5,724 nt of DNA, from contig CAAGBE010000010.1 of assembly GCA_900768005.1 (NCBI GenBank), forward strand, positions 1 through 5,724, in the 5' to 3' direction. The notes under the pieces were generated by a model, which was not told the origin of the DNA, did no database searches, and saw only the letters and a list, made by a program, of their open reading frames with translations. This document shows, one piece after another, positions 1 through 5,724 of this stretch. The stretch is from Clostridia bacterium (GTDB lineage: Bacteria; Bacillota; Clostridia; UMGS1883). Position 1 is the stretch's first letter. Every line of letters begins with the position of its first letter. A program made the position numbers and the translations under genes.

Positions 1-329
1 AGGATAAAGAATATATCGGTCTTGGCGCAGGTGCCCACTCCTATTATAAAGGTGCACGTTACTCAAATGCCTCGGACATACACAGATATATTAAAGGAGA
101 GGGCAGGAAAGAGGACTACACTCCCATTTCGGAAAAAGAACGCAAGCTTGAACTTTTTATGCTCGGACTCAGAATGACAAAGGGTTTAGAATACAACGGC
201 GAATTTCCCGAAAGGGTAAATCCTCTTTTGGAAAAAGGTCTGCTTGAAATAAAGGGTGGCAGACTTCGCCTTACCAAACGGGGAACAGATTGCGCCAATC
301 TTGTATTTATGGAGTTTTTGAATGATTAG
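1..329 (+). CDS. hemW: HemW heme chaperone / coproporphyrinogen III oxidase-like radical SAM protein (3' end only)
   Basis: This open frame enters from the left edge (first full codon at base 3) and ends at TAG 327-329, giving 108 C-terminal residues. Family members are roughly 375-380 residues long, so about the first 270, including the radical-SAM CxxxCxxC cluster site, lie outside the window. Near the start is the motif YIGLGAGAHSYY, typical of HemW/HemN-type proteins. It is followed by an HemN_C-like helical domain (LFMLGLRMTKGLEY, then LLEKGLLE) and the usual ending LTKRGTDCANLVFMEFL. HemW proteins bind heme and an iron-sulfur cluster and are thought to deliver heme to target proteins; most lack true coproporphyrinogen dehydrogenase activity. 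I prefer HemW over HemN because of this C-terminal pattern, but the diagnostic N-terminus is not visible. The last 8 bases overlap recX, which suggests translational coupling. Confidence 0.88.
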   Translation, partial: DKEYIGLGAGAHSYYKGARYSNASDIHRYIKGEGRKEDYTPISEKERKLELFMLGLRMTKGLEYNGEFPERVNPLLEKGLLEIKGGRLRLTKRGTDCANLVFMEFLND

Positions 330-792
330 TATAAGAGATTACGCCTTGTATCTTATTGAATTTAAAGACAGAACGGAAAGAGAACTCCGCGATAAATTCA
401 GGGAAAAGGGTTATGATAAAAACGATATAGAAGATGAAATCGAGTTTCTAAAAAACTACGGATATATAAACGACAAGCGGTATGCCGAGCATTTTACCCA
501 CGATGCAATTAACATAAAAAAGTGGGGAAAAATGCGAATCCGCACCGAACTTCTAAGAAAAGGTGTTGACCGCGAAACCGTCGACAACACTATCGAAGAT
601 GCGTTTTTTGAGGTTGAGGATGACCTTGTACTTAAGCAGATGCAGACTCGGTTTAAAAATTCTGATTTCAGTAATATAAAAGAACGAACAAGGATATTCA
701 ACTTCTTTATGCGGCGTGGATTTTCTTCCGACGAAATAAAGGGTGCAATGAATAAGATGTGTTCATTTGACGATATAATTTGCGAGGATTGA
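322..792 (+). CDS. recX: RecX, regulatory protein of RecA
   Basis: This encodes 156 residues, close to the short RecX proteins (E. coli about 166) and shorter than the Bacillus form. RecX proteins bind RecA filaments and modulate, usually inhibit, strand exchange. The protein is nearly all helical and shows the family's tandem three-helix repeats. Repeat one is about residues 7-58, with RTERELRDKFREKGY, a DEIEFLKNYGYIND segment and the following RYAEHF. Repeat two is about residues 67-95 (KWGKMRIRTELLRKGVD). Repeat three is about 105-145 (FMRRGFSSDEIKGAM). The ATG at 322 is preceded by GGAG (311-314) with a 7-base spacer, and lies inside the end of hemW. In many bacteria recX sits beside recA; here it lies between hemW and rimO and no recA is visible. 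Its stop codon TGA (790-792) overlaps the rimO ribosome-binding site. Confidence 0.9.
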   Translation: MISIRDYALYLIEFKDRTERELRDKFREKGYDKNDIEDEIEFLKNYGYINDKRYAEHFTHDAINIKKWGKMRIRTELLRKGVDRETVDNTIEDAFFEVEDDLVLKQMQTRFKNSDFSNIKERTRIFNFFMRRGFSSDEIKGAMNKMCSFDDIICED

Positions 793-797
793 GGTGA
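791..797 (+). promoter_or_regulatory. Ribosome-binding site of rimO, overlapping the recX stop
   Basis: GAGGTGA is a strong 7-base match to the 16S anti-Shine-Dalgarno sequence. It begins inside the recX TGA stop and sits 4 bases before the GTG at 802. It supports GTG 802 as the rimO start. The in-frame codon 790-792 is the recX stop, so no earlier start is possible in that frame. An out-of-frame ATG at 800-802 lies between the site and the GTG. Confidence 0.8.
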
Positions 798-801
798 CGA
801 T

Positions 802-2133
802 GTGGCCATAAAAATCGGATTCGTGTCCTTGGGGTGTAACAAAAACCTTTGTGATACGGAAAATATGATGGGTATTCTTGTGGAAAATAGTTTTGAAATA
901 ACTCCATATCCCGAAGAAGCGGAGGTCATCATTGTAAATACTTGTGGCTTTATTGAAAGTGCACAGCAGGAGTCCATAGATACCATCCTTGAAATGGCAG
1001 GCTACAAGGAGCAAAACTGTAAATTACTTGTAGTATGCGGATGTCTTGCACAGCGTTTTTATAAAGAAATAATGGATGAATTGCCCGAAATTGATGTTAT
1101 TGTCGGCACAACGGCATTTGACGAAATTGCCGAGGCAATTAAAGAAGGACTTTCTGGAAAAAAATCATCATATATTTATGATATAGACAAGGATGTTCCC
1201 GAGGATTTACCAAGAGTCAGAACAACACCTCACTATACAGCCTATCTGAAGATTGCCGAGGGTTGTGACAATAAATGTACATATTGTGCCATTCCCTATA
1301 TCCGCGGAAAATACCGAAGCAGGCGCGAGGAAGCAATACTTTCCGAGGCGCAGGCACTTGCAGATGATGGGGTAAAGGAAATTATTGTAGTTGCACAGGA
1401 CACAACACGCTACGGAATTGATTTGTATGGGGAGAAGAGGATTTCCTCTCTGCTCTGTAAACTTTGTCAGATTGATGGGATAGAATGGGTGCGTGTACAT
1501 TATTCTTACCCTGAAGAGCTTGATGATGAACTTATACAGACTATCAAAAACGAAGAGAAAATAGTAAAATATCTGGATATTCCTGTTCAGCACGGCTCAA
1601 GCAGTGTACTTAAAAGGATGGGAAGAAAAACAACCCGTGAAAAGCTCGAAACCTTAATTAAAAAGCTGCGTAGAGAAATTCCAGACATTACTCTCCGTAC
1701 AAGCATCATTGCAGGTTTTCCTGGTGAAACGGAAGAGGAATTTTCCGAGCTTTGCGAGTTTCTCCGAAAAGTACGGTTTGACCGTGTAGGTGTATTTGCC
1801 TATTCCTGTGAGGATGGAACACCTGCTGCGAGGATGAACGGGCAATTGCCAACGGAAATTAAGGAAGCCCGTCGTGATAAAGTGATGGAGCTTTGTCAAA
1901 AAATTTCTCTTTCACGAAACGAATCAATGATTGGAAAAACCCTTACCGTTATGACGGAGGGCTTTGAAGATAACTTGTATTATGGAAGAAGCGGTGGAGA
2001 AAGTATCGAAATAGACCCGAAAATCTATTTTGGAGCTCACAGAGAGCTTTCCGCAGGAGAATTCGTGGATGTAGTGATAAAGTCCGCCGATAATTATGAC
2101 CTTTACGGCGAAGAAATTGAAAGGATGGTTTGA
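802..2133 (+). CDS. rimO: Ribosomal protein S12 (Asp) methylthiotransferase RimO
   Basis: This encodes 443 residues, the normal length for RimO. The enzyme is a radical-SAM protein with two iron-sulfur clusters that adds a beta-methylthio group to a conserved aspartate of ribosomal protein S12. The N-terminal MTTase domain (about 3-120) carries the three expected cluster cysteines: C12 in SLGCNKN, C48 in VNTCGF and C81 in CGCLAQR. The radical-SAM core (about 140-370) has the CxxxCxxC motif at C155, C159 and C162 (EGCDNKCTYC). LDIPVQHGSSSVLKRMGR at 258-275 and the SLGCNKN N-terminus point to RimO rather than MiaB or MtaB. A TRAM domain (about 373-440, with GRSGGESIEID) ends the protein. The start is GTG at 802; the protein begins only a few residues before the conserved first motif, and a good ribosome-binding site precedes it. 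The gene ends in TGA, two bases before pgsA. Confidence 0.96.
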   Translation: MAIKIGFVSLGCNKNLCDTENMMGILVENSFEITPYPEEAEVIIVNTCGFIESAQQESIDTILEMAGYKEQNCKLLVVCGCLAQRFYKEIMDELPEIDVIVGTTAFDEIAEAIKEGLSGKKSSYIYDIDKDVPEDLPRVRTTPHYTAYLKIAEGCDNKCTYCAIPYIRGKYRSRREEAILSEAQALADDGVKEIIVVAQDTTRYGIDLYGEKRISSLLCKLCQIDGIEWVRVHYSYPEELDDELIQTIKNEEKIVKYLDIPVQHGSSSVLKRMGRKTTREKLETLIKKLRREIPDITLRTSIIAGFPGETEEEFSELCEFLRKVRFDRVGVFAYSCEDGTPAARMNGQLPTEIKEARRDKVMELCQKISLSRNESMIGKTLTVMTEGFEDNLYYGRSGGESIEIDPKIYFGAHRELSAGEFVDVVIKSADNYDLYGEEIERMV

Positions 2134-2135
2134 TT

Positions 2136-2669
2136 ATGAATTTACCTAACAAGCTTACAATGGTAAGAATAGTTTTAGTACCCATTTTTATGATTGCTTT
2201 GCTTCTGGAATTTTATTATGCGGCACTTATAATTTTCTGTGCGGCGGCAATTACCGATTTCTTTGACGGATATCTTGCAAGAAAACATAACCTTGTTTCA
2301 TCATTTGGAAAAATTATGGACCCACTTGCAGATAAGCTTCTTGTATTCAGCGCGCTTATTTGCTTTATTCAGCTTGAAAAAGTATCAGTATGGGCACCGA
2401 TTATCATTATAGCCCGCGAATTTTTTGTTACCAGTATGCGTGTTGTTGCCGTTTCCAAGGGTAAGGTTATTGCAGCATCCTGGTGGGGAAAGGTCAAGAC
2501 AAATGTTCAGCTTTTTGCCCTTATAGGCGCAATGCTCATCTTTGCACTGGGAAGAATTATACCCCGCGGTGATGAAGTAGCCGCAATCCTTATATGGATT
2601 TCAGCTCTATTTACAATTGCAAGCTGGGTTGCCTATATTCGTGAAAATATCACAGTATTTGAGGACTAA
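2136..2669 (+). CDS. pgsA: CDP-diacylglycerol--glycerol-3-phosphate 3-phosphatidyltransferase (phosphatidylglycerophosphate synthase)
   Basis: This encodes 177 residues of an integral membrane enzyme that joins CDP-diacylglycerol and glycerol-3-phosphate to make phosphatidylglycerophosphate, the committed step to phosphatidylglycerol and cardiolipin. The complete CDP-alcohol phosphotransferase signature is present, with D41, D44, G45, A48, R49, G58, D62 and D66 at the exact family spacing (DFFDGYLAR, then GKIMDPLAD). The N-terminus MNLPNKLTMVRI is typical of PgsA. Several hydrophobic segments follow (about 12-39, 67-79, 86-97, 126-139 and 148-166). I chose ATG 2136 over TTG 2130 because the family protein starts here; AAGGA at 2121-2125, inside rimO, is the likely ribosome-binding site, with a rather long 10-base spacer. 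The rimO-pgsA pairing is common in Firmicutes, where cinA and recA often follow; here alr follows instead. Confidence 0.95.
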   Translation: MNLPNKLTMVRIVLVPIFMIALLLEFYYAALIIFCAAAITDFFDGYLARKHNLVSSFGKIMDPLADKLLVFSALICFIQLEKVSVWAPIIIIAREFFVTSMRVVAVSKGKVIAASWWGKVKTNVQLFALIGAMLIFALGRIIPRGDEVAAILIWISALFTIASWVAYIRENITVFED

Positions 2670-2675
2670 GAATAA

Positions 2676-2680
2676 GGGGG
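2676..2680 (+). promoter_or_regulatory. Ribosome-binding site of alr
   Basis: A run of five G (within AAGGGGG, 2674-2680) lies in the short pgsA-alr gap, 8 bases before ATG 2689. It supports that ATG over the in-frame ATG at 2617, which lies inside pgsA, has no clear site before it, and would add 24 residues unrelated to alanine racemase. Confidence 0.65.
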
Positions 2681-2681
2681 A

Positions 2682-2695
2682 ACTGCATATGCAGT
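2682..2695. repeat. 14-base perfect palindrome centred on the alr start codon
   Basis: ACTGCATATGCAGT is identical to its own reverse complement; the start codon ATG (2689-2691) begins exactly at its centre. As RNA it could form a 5-base-pair stem (ACTGC with GCAGT) and an AUAU loop, partly hiding the start codon; as DNA it could be a site for a dimeric protein. Neither role is shown. About 0.35 perfect 14-base palindromes are expected by chance in a window this long, so only the position is notable. Confidence 0.5.
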
Positions 2696-3807
2696 ACAGC
2701 AGAGTCACTGCCCTAATCAGCAAAGAGGCAATAAGACATAATTTTGAAAATATTAAGAAGCTTGTTCCTGACGGTGTAAAGATAATGCCCGCAATCAAAG
2801 CCGATGCGTATGGTCACGGTGCGGATATCTTTGCAGAAGTTTTGGAAGAAGTATCGGATTATTTTGCAGTTGCCATTATTGAGGAAGCTCTCGAACTTCG
2901 TAATCACGGAGTGAAAATCCCGATAATGATTCTGGGATACACCAATCCTGTGTGCTTTAAAACGGCAATAGAAAATGATATAATTGTTACAATTCTTACT
3001 TTAGAAGATGCAATTAAAATGTCTGAAACCGCTCAAAAGATAGGGAAAACAGCTAAAATACATATTCCGGTAGATACGGGAATGTCACGAATCGGCTTTA
3101 CACCTGATGAAAAGGGAGCGGACGAGGTATCAAGAATAGCTTCTCTTGATAATATTTTGCTTGAAGGTGTATTTACACATTTTGCAACATCGGATGAGGC
3201 AAACAGGGAATTTACAAAGCTTCAGGCAAAAAGATTTATGGAATTTAGAGAACTTCTTTCATTTCGCGGTGTAACCCCCGAAATTTTTCACTGTGCAAAC
3301 AGCGGTGCAATTATGCAGCACAATGAATATTCCTTTGATATGGTGCGTCCAGGAATAATTCTTTATGGACTTTATCCCTCCGAAGATGTAGATAAAACTG
3401 TCCTTGACCTTATGCCTGTAATGGAGCTTCGCTCACATATTGCATTTGTTAAAACAATAAAGAAAGGTGATACCGTAAGCTATGGCAGAACCTTTACTGC
3501 AGAAAAGGATATGAAAATTGCTACAATTCCCGTGGGATATGCAGACGGTTACCCCAGACTTTTGTCGAATAAGGGAAAAGTTATCGTAAACGGCAATTAT
3601 GCCCCGATAGTTGGCAGAGTTTGTATGGATCAGTTTATGGTTGATGTCAGTCACATTGATGGAACTTGGGTAGGGGATGAGGTTATCCTTATAGGTCAGC
3701 AGAATGGACTGTGTGTAAGTGCAGATGAAATCGCAAAGCTGACAGGCACAATTAACTACGAGGTTACGTGTAATATAAGTAAGCGTGTACCGAGGGAAGT
3801 GGTATAA
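2689..3807 (+). CDS. alr: Alanine racemase (PLP-dependent)
   Basis: This encodes 372 residues, the normal length for alanine racemase, which interconverts L- and D-alanine in the cytoplasm and supplies D-alanine for peptidoglycan. The N-terminal TIM barrel carries the PLP lysine K37 in IKADAYGHG. DTGMSRIGF (R134), HFATSDE (H164), CANSG and VRPGIILYG (R220) follow. The C-terminal beta domain has the second catalytic base Y265 in VSYGRTF, plus VGYADGYPR, VCMDQFMVD (M313, D314) and INYEV (Y357). All main active-site residues I can place are present. One oddity is P127, which aligns with the lysine usually carbamylated in the family (K129 in the Geobacillus stearothermophilus enzyme). ATG 2689 follows a G-rich ribosome-binding site. 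The TAA stop shares its last A with the radA ATG, so the two are probably translationally coupled. A related amino-acid racemase with altered specificity is possible but less likely. Confidence 0.94.
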   Translation: MQYSRVTALISKEAIRHNFENIKKLVPDGVKIMPAIKADAYGHGADIFAEVLEEVSDYFAVAIIEEALELRNHGVKIPIMILGYTNPVCFKTAIENDIIVTILTLEDAIKMSETAQKIGKTAKIHIPVDTGMSRIGFTPDEKGADEVSRIASLDNILLEGVFTHFATSDEANREFTKLQAKRFMEFRELLSFRGVTPEIFHCANSGAIMQHNEYSFDMVRPGIILYGLYPSEDVDKTVLDLMPVMELRSHIAFVKTIKKGDTVSYGRTFTAEKDMKIATIPVGYADGYPRLLSNKGKVIVNGNYAPIVGRVCMDQFMVDVSHIDGTWVGDEVILIGQQNGLCVSADEIAKLTGTINYEVTCNISKRVPREVV

Positions 3808-5153
3808 TGAAAGCAAAAACAGTATTTGTATGTAAAGAATGCGGAAATGAATCAGCCAAATGGATGGGTAAGTGTCCCGGCTGCGGTAGCTGGAACTCTA
3901 TGATAGAAGAGGTTATCGAAAAAACCTCGGAAGCTAAAGTCCGCAAAAAGGTTTCTCCAATTTTGATAAAAGATGTTTCTACCGATGAGGGTGAACGCCA
4001 CAGTGCAGGAAGTGCTGAACTTGACAGAGTTCTTGGCGGTGGAATTGTGAAAGGCTCTCTTGTCCTTTGCGGTGGTGAGCCGGGAATTGGTAAATCCACA
4101 CTACTTCTTCAGGTTGCAAAATTTGCTTCGGAAAGCGGAAAAGTTCTTTATGTATCGGGGGAGGAATCAGATAAGCAGATAAAACTCCGTGCTGAAAGAC
4201 TCGGTGCAGTGTCGGACAATCTTTATGTGCTTAACGAAACAGACCTTGAATCAATACTGTCGGCAATAGAGGTTATGAAGCCCTCTCTTATAATTGCCGA
4301 TTCAATACAGACTCTTTATTCAGGTAATCTTACCTCCGCCCCCGGAAGTGTAGGACAGGTAAGGGAGTGTACCCTTAAATTTATGGAGCTTGCAAAGAGT
4401 ACTGGAACAACAATATTTATTGTCGGTCACGTTACAAAAGAAGGCTCTATTGCAGGACCGAGAGTGCTTGAGCATATGGTGGACTCCGTGCTTTATTTTG
4501 AGGGTGAAAGACACCAAAGCTACCGAATTGTCCGTGCGGTAAAAAACCGTTTCGGTTCAACTAATGAAATAGGTGTTTTTGAAATGACTGACAAGGGTCT
4601 TAGGGATGTTCCCAATCCCTCGTTGATGCTTCTTTCAGGAAGACCTGTCGATGCCCCCGGCTCGGCAATCGTATGCTCCGTTGAGGGTACAAGACCTATT
4701 CTTGCGGAAATTCAGGCGCTTGTGTCAAAAAGCAGTTTTGCAATGCCTAAGAGAATGGCAACAGGCGTTGATTTTAACAGAGTTTCCCTCATTATGACCG
4801 TTTTGGAAAAGAGGATGGGATTAAGCCTTGGCGATCAGGACGCATACGTTAATGTTACGGGCGGAATCAAGCTTGACGAATCTGCAACAGACCTTGCAAT
4901 AGCCTGTGCCATTGCATCAAGCTTCCGCAATCAGCCTCTTCCATCGGATATGGCATTCTTCGGTGAGATAGGTCTGACGGGTGAAATCCGTACAGTAACT
5001 CAGGCAGCAAGACGTATTGCAGAAATCCAGAAAATGGGCTTTAGACGCTGTATGCTTCCCTTTGACTGTCTGGGAAGTCTTGACAAATGTGAGGGGATAG
5101 AGCTTCTTGCAGTACGTTCGCTGTCTGATGCACTTCAATATATCAAGGAGTAA
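3807..5153 (+). CDS. radA: DNA repair protein RadA (Sms)
   Basis: This encodes 448 residues, close to the usual 450-460. RadA is a RecA-like ATPase that helps process recombination intermediates, acting in branch migration with RecA. The order is as expected. A C4 zinc finger is formed by C9, C12, C23 and C26 (CKECG and CPGCGSW). The ATPase core has Walker A GEPGIGKST at 90-98 (K96) and Walker B LIIAD at 161-165. The RadA-specific motif KNRFG is at 246-250. A C-terminal Lon-protease-like domain (about 270-448) includes VTGGIKLDESATDLAIA and FFGEIGLTGEIR. The ATG overlaps the alr stop as TAATG; GAGGGA at 3792-3797, inside alr, is the likely ribosome-binding site with a 9-base spacer. In other Firmicutes radA often lies beside clpC or disA; here it follows alr. 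Nothing looks broken. Confidence 0.97.
   Translation: MKAKTVFVCKECGNESAKWMGKCPGCGSWNSMIEEVIEKTSEAKVRKKVSPILIKDVSTDEGERHSAGSAELDRVLGGGIVKGSLVLCGGEPGIGKSTLLLQVAKFASESGKVLYVSGEESDKQIKLRAERLGAVSDNLYVLNETDLESILSAIEVMKPSLIIADSIQTLYSGNLTSAPGSVGQVRECTLKFMELAKSTGTTIFIVGHVTKEGSIAGPRVLEHMVDSVLYFEGERHQSYRIVRAVKNRFGSTNEIGVFEMTDKGLRDVPNPSLMLLSGRPVDAPGSAIVCSVEGTRPILAEIQALVSKSSFAMPKRMATGVDFNRVSLIMTVLEKRMGLSLGDQDAYVNVTGGIKLDESATDLAIACAIASSFRNQPLPSDMAFFGEIGLTGEIRTVTQAARRIAEIQKMGFRRCMLPFDCLGSLDKCEGIELLAVRSLSDALQYIKE
5145..5150 (+). promoter_or_regulatory. Ribosome-binding site of the terminal dehydrogenase gene
   Basis: AAGGAG forms the last two sense codons of radA (Lys-Glu) and lies 7 bases before ATG 5158. 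It is a near-ideal site and fixes the start of the next gene. Confidence 0.8.
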
Positions 5154-5157
5154 TTTT

Positions 5158-5724
5158 ATGACTAAAACAGTATTTATAACTGGAAGCTCCCGTGGAATAG
5201 GTGCAGCAATTGCAAAAGTATTTCACCAGAACGGATATAATGTTGCAATAAATTATAATCATAGTGAAAAGGAAGCTATTGCTCTTTCTGAATCCCTCTG
5301 CGGAAGCCTTCTTTTAAAAGGTGATATTTCAAAGGAAAAAGACGTAAAGGAAATGATTGAAAAAACTGTTTCTCATTTTGGAACTATTGATGTTCTTGTA
5401 AATAATGCAGGAATTTCTGTGGTGAATCTTCTCACCGATACAACTTTGGAAGAATGGGAAAATCTTTTCTCAATCAATGTTACAGGAACATTCCTTGCAA
5501 GTAAATATACCGCAAAAGAAATGATAAAAAATCACAGCGGTAAAATTATAAACATAAGCTCCATATGGGGCGTAAGCGGTGCCTCAATGGAAAGCTGTTA
5601 TAGTGCATCAAAAGGTGCTGTGATAGCTTTTACAAAAGCATTGGCAAAGGAATTAGGCCCCTCAGGAATAACGGTCAACTGTGTTGCACCTGGTTTTATT
5701 GATACCGATATGAATAATGATGTG
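5158..5724 (+). CDS. Short-chain dehydrogenase/reductase, FabG or EF-P 5-aminopentanone reductase type (5' part)
   Basis: The first 189 codons of an open frame run off the right edge; full members have about 240-250 residues. It is a classical SDR Rossmann enzyme using NAD(P)H. The cofactor loop TGSSRGIG is at 8-15 and D56 lies in KGDIS. NNAG is at 82-85. The catalytic set is N107, S135, Y148 and K152 (YSASK), followed by the substrate/cofactor loop VAPGFIDTDM. R12 in the glycine loop is compatible with NADPH use. The sequence resembles FabG, the 3-oxoacyl-ACP reductase. The segment IINISSIWGVSGAS and the ending KELGPSGITVNCVAPG also recall Firmicutes proteins annotated as EF-P 5-aminopentanone reductase (YmfI of Bacillus subtilis), which finishes the lysine modification of elongation factor P. 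No other fatty-acid gene is visible beside it. I cannot decide between the two, so no symbol is given. Confidence 0.85.
   Translation, partial: MTKTVFITGSSRGIGAAIAKVFHQNGYNVAINYNHSEKEAIALSESLCGSLLLKGDISKEKDVKEMIEKTVSHFGTIDVLVNNAGISVVNLLTDTTLEEWENLFSINVTGTFLASKYTAKEMIKNHSGKIINISSIWGVSGASMESCYSASKGAVIAFTKALAKELGPSGITVNCVAPGFIDTDMNNDV

Larger units (their letters stand above)
1..5724 (+). other. Probable single operon of seven co-directional genes
   Basis: All genes point the same way. The junctions are an 8-base overlap (hemW/recX), and gaps of 9 (recX/rimO), 2 (rimO/pgsA) and 19 (pgsA/alr) bases; alr/radA then overlap by 1 base, and radA and the dehydrogenase are 4 bases apart. At no junction is there a stem-loop with a T-run or room for a normal promoter. 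This supports cotranscription, but transcription was not observed, and a promoter inside a gene cannot be excluded. Confidence 0.72.

Noticed and set aside
456..986. A 176-codon open frame on the - strand across recX and the start of rimO
   Set aside because: It lies wholly opposite two well-recognised genes, has no recognisable domain, and its composition is what the reverse of coding DNA gives.
1436..1449. Inverted repeat AGAGG-ATTT-CCTCT inside rimO
   Set aside because: A 5-base-pair stem with no T-run, in the middle of a coding region; expected by chance and not a terminator.
2130..2135. TTG at 2130 as the start of pgsA
   Set aside because: It would add only two residues before MNLPNKLT, which is itself the usual PgsA start, and ATG 2136 is the better codon. 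The AAGGA site is closer to TTG, so this is not fully excluded.
2611..2639. Possible promoter for alr inside pgsA (TTACAA, 17-base spacer, TATATT)
   Set aside because: The -10 is 5 of 6 but the -35 matches only 3 of 6, and it lies in coding sequence of AT-rich DNA, where such pairs are common.
2617..2688. A 24-residue N-terminal extension of alr from ATG 2617
   Set aside because: It lies almost wholly inside pgsA in another frame, does not resemble the alanine racemase N-terminus, and lacks a ribosome-binding site; ATG 2689 has one.
1..5724. A novel defence, mobile or otherwise undescribed multi-gene system
   Set aside because: Every gene belongs to a known housekeeping family, with no repeats, transposase, integrase, CRISPR, toxin-antitoxin pair or unknown reading frame between them.

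Overview
The window is a dense stretch of bacterial housekeeping genes. Seven reading frames, all on the + strand, cover almost every base, and only about 34 bases lie between genes. The first and last genes are cut by the window edges. The genes are hemW (3' end), recX, rimO, pgsA, alr, radA and the 5' part of a FabG-like short-chain dehydrogenase. By eye the DNA is moderately AT-rich. The genes have purine-rich Shine-Dalgarno sites and protein sequences of Firmicutes/Clostridia style, so I infer an anaerobic low-GC Firmicute, probably in the class Clostridia. Genus cannot be read from this window.

Layout: 1-329 is the C-terminal end of the radical-SAM heme chaperone HemW. It overlaps the start of recX (322-792) by 8 bases. 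After a 9-base gap comes rimO (802-2133, GTG start), the ribosomal protein S12 methylthiotransferase. Two bases later pgsA (2136-2669) encodes a phosphatidylglycerophosphate synthase. A 19-base gap leads to alr (2689-3807), alanine racemase. Its stop codon shares one base with the start of radA (3807-5153), a DNA-repair ATPase. Four bases later the short-chain dehydrogenase starts (5158) and runs off the end. There is no stretch without a gene, no RNA gene, no mobile element, no CRISPR and no convincing terminator. The layout fits one polycistronic message with translational coupling at several junctions; its main promoter and terminator lie outside the window.

Functionally the genes form a mixed set: heme handling, control and processing of recombination (RecX, RadA), ribosome modification (RimO), acidic phospholipid synthesis (PgsA) and D-alanine supply for peptidoglycan (Alr). 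The last gene is either a fatty-acid-type ketoreductase or the related EF-P 5-aminopentanone reductase. I see no new multi-gene system. The points most worth a second look are a proline in Alr at the site of the usual carbamylated lysine, a 14-base perfect palindrome centred on the alr start codon, overlapping out-of-frame start codons at rimO, and the unresolved identity of the terminal dehydrogenase.
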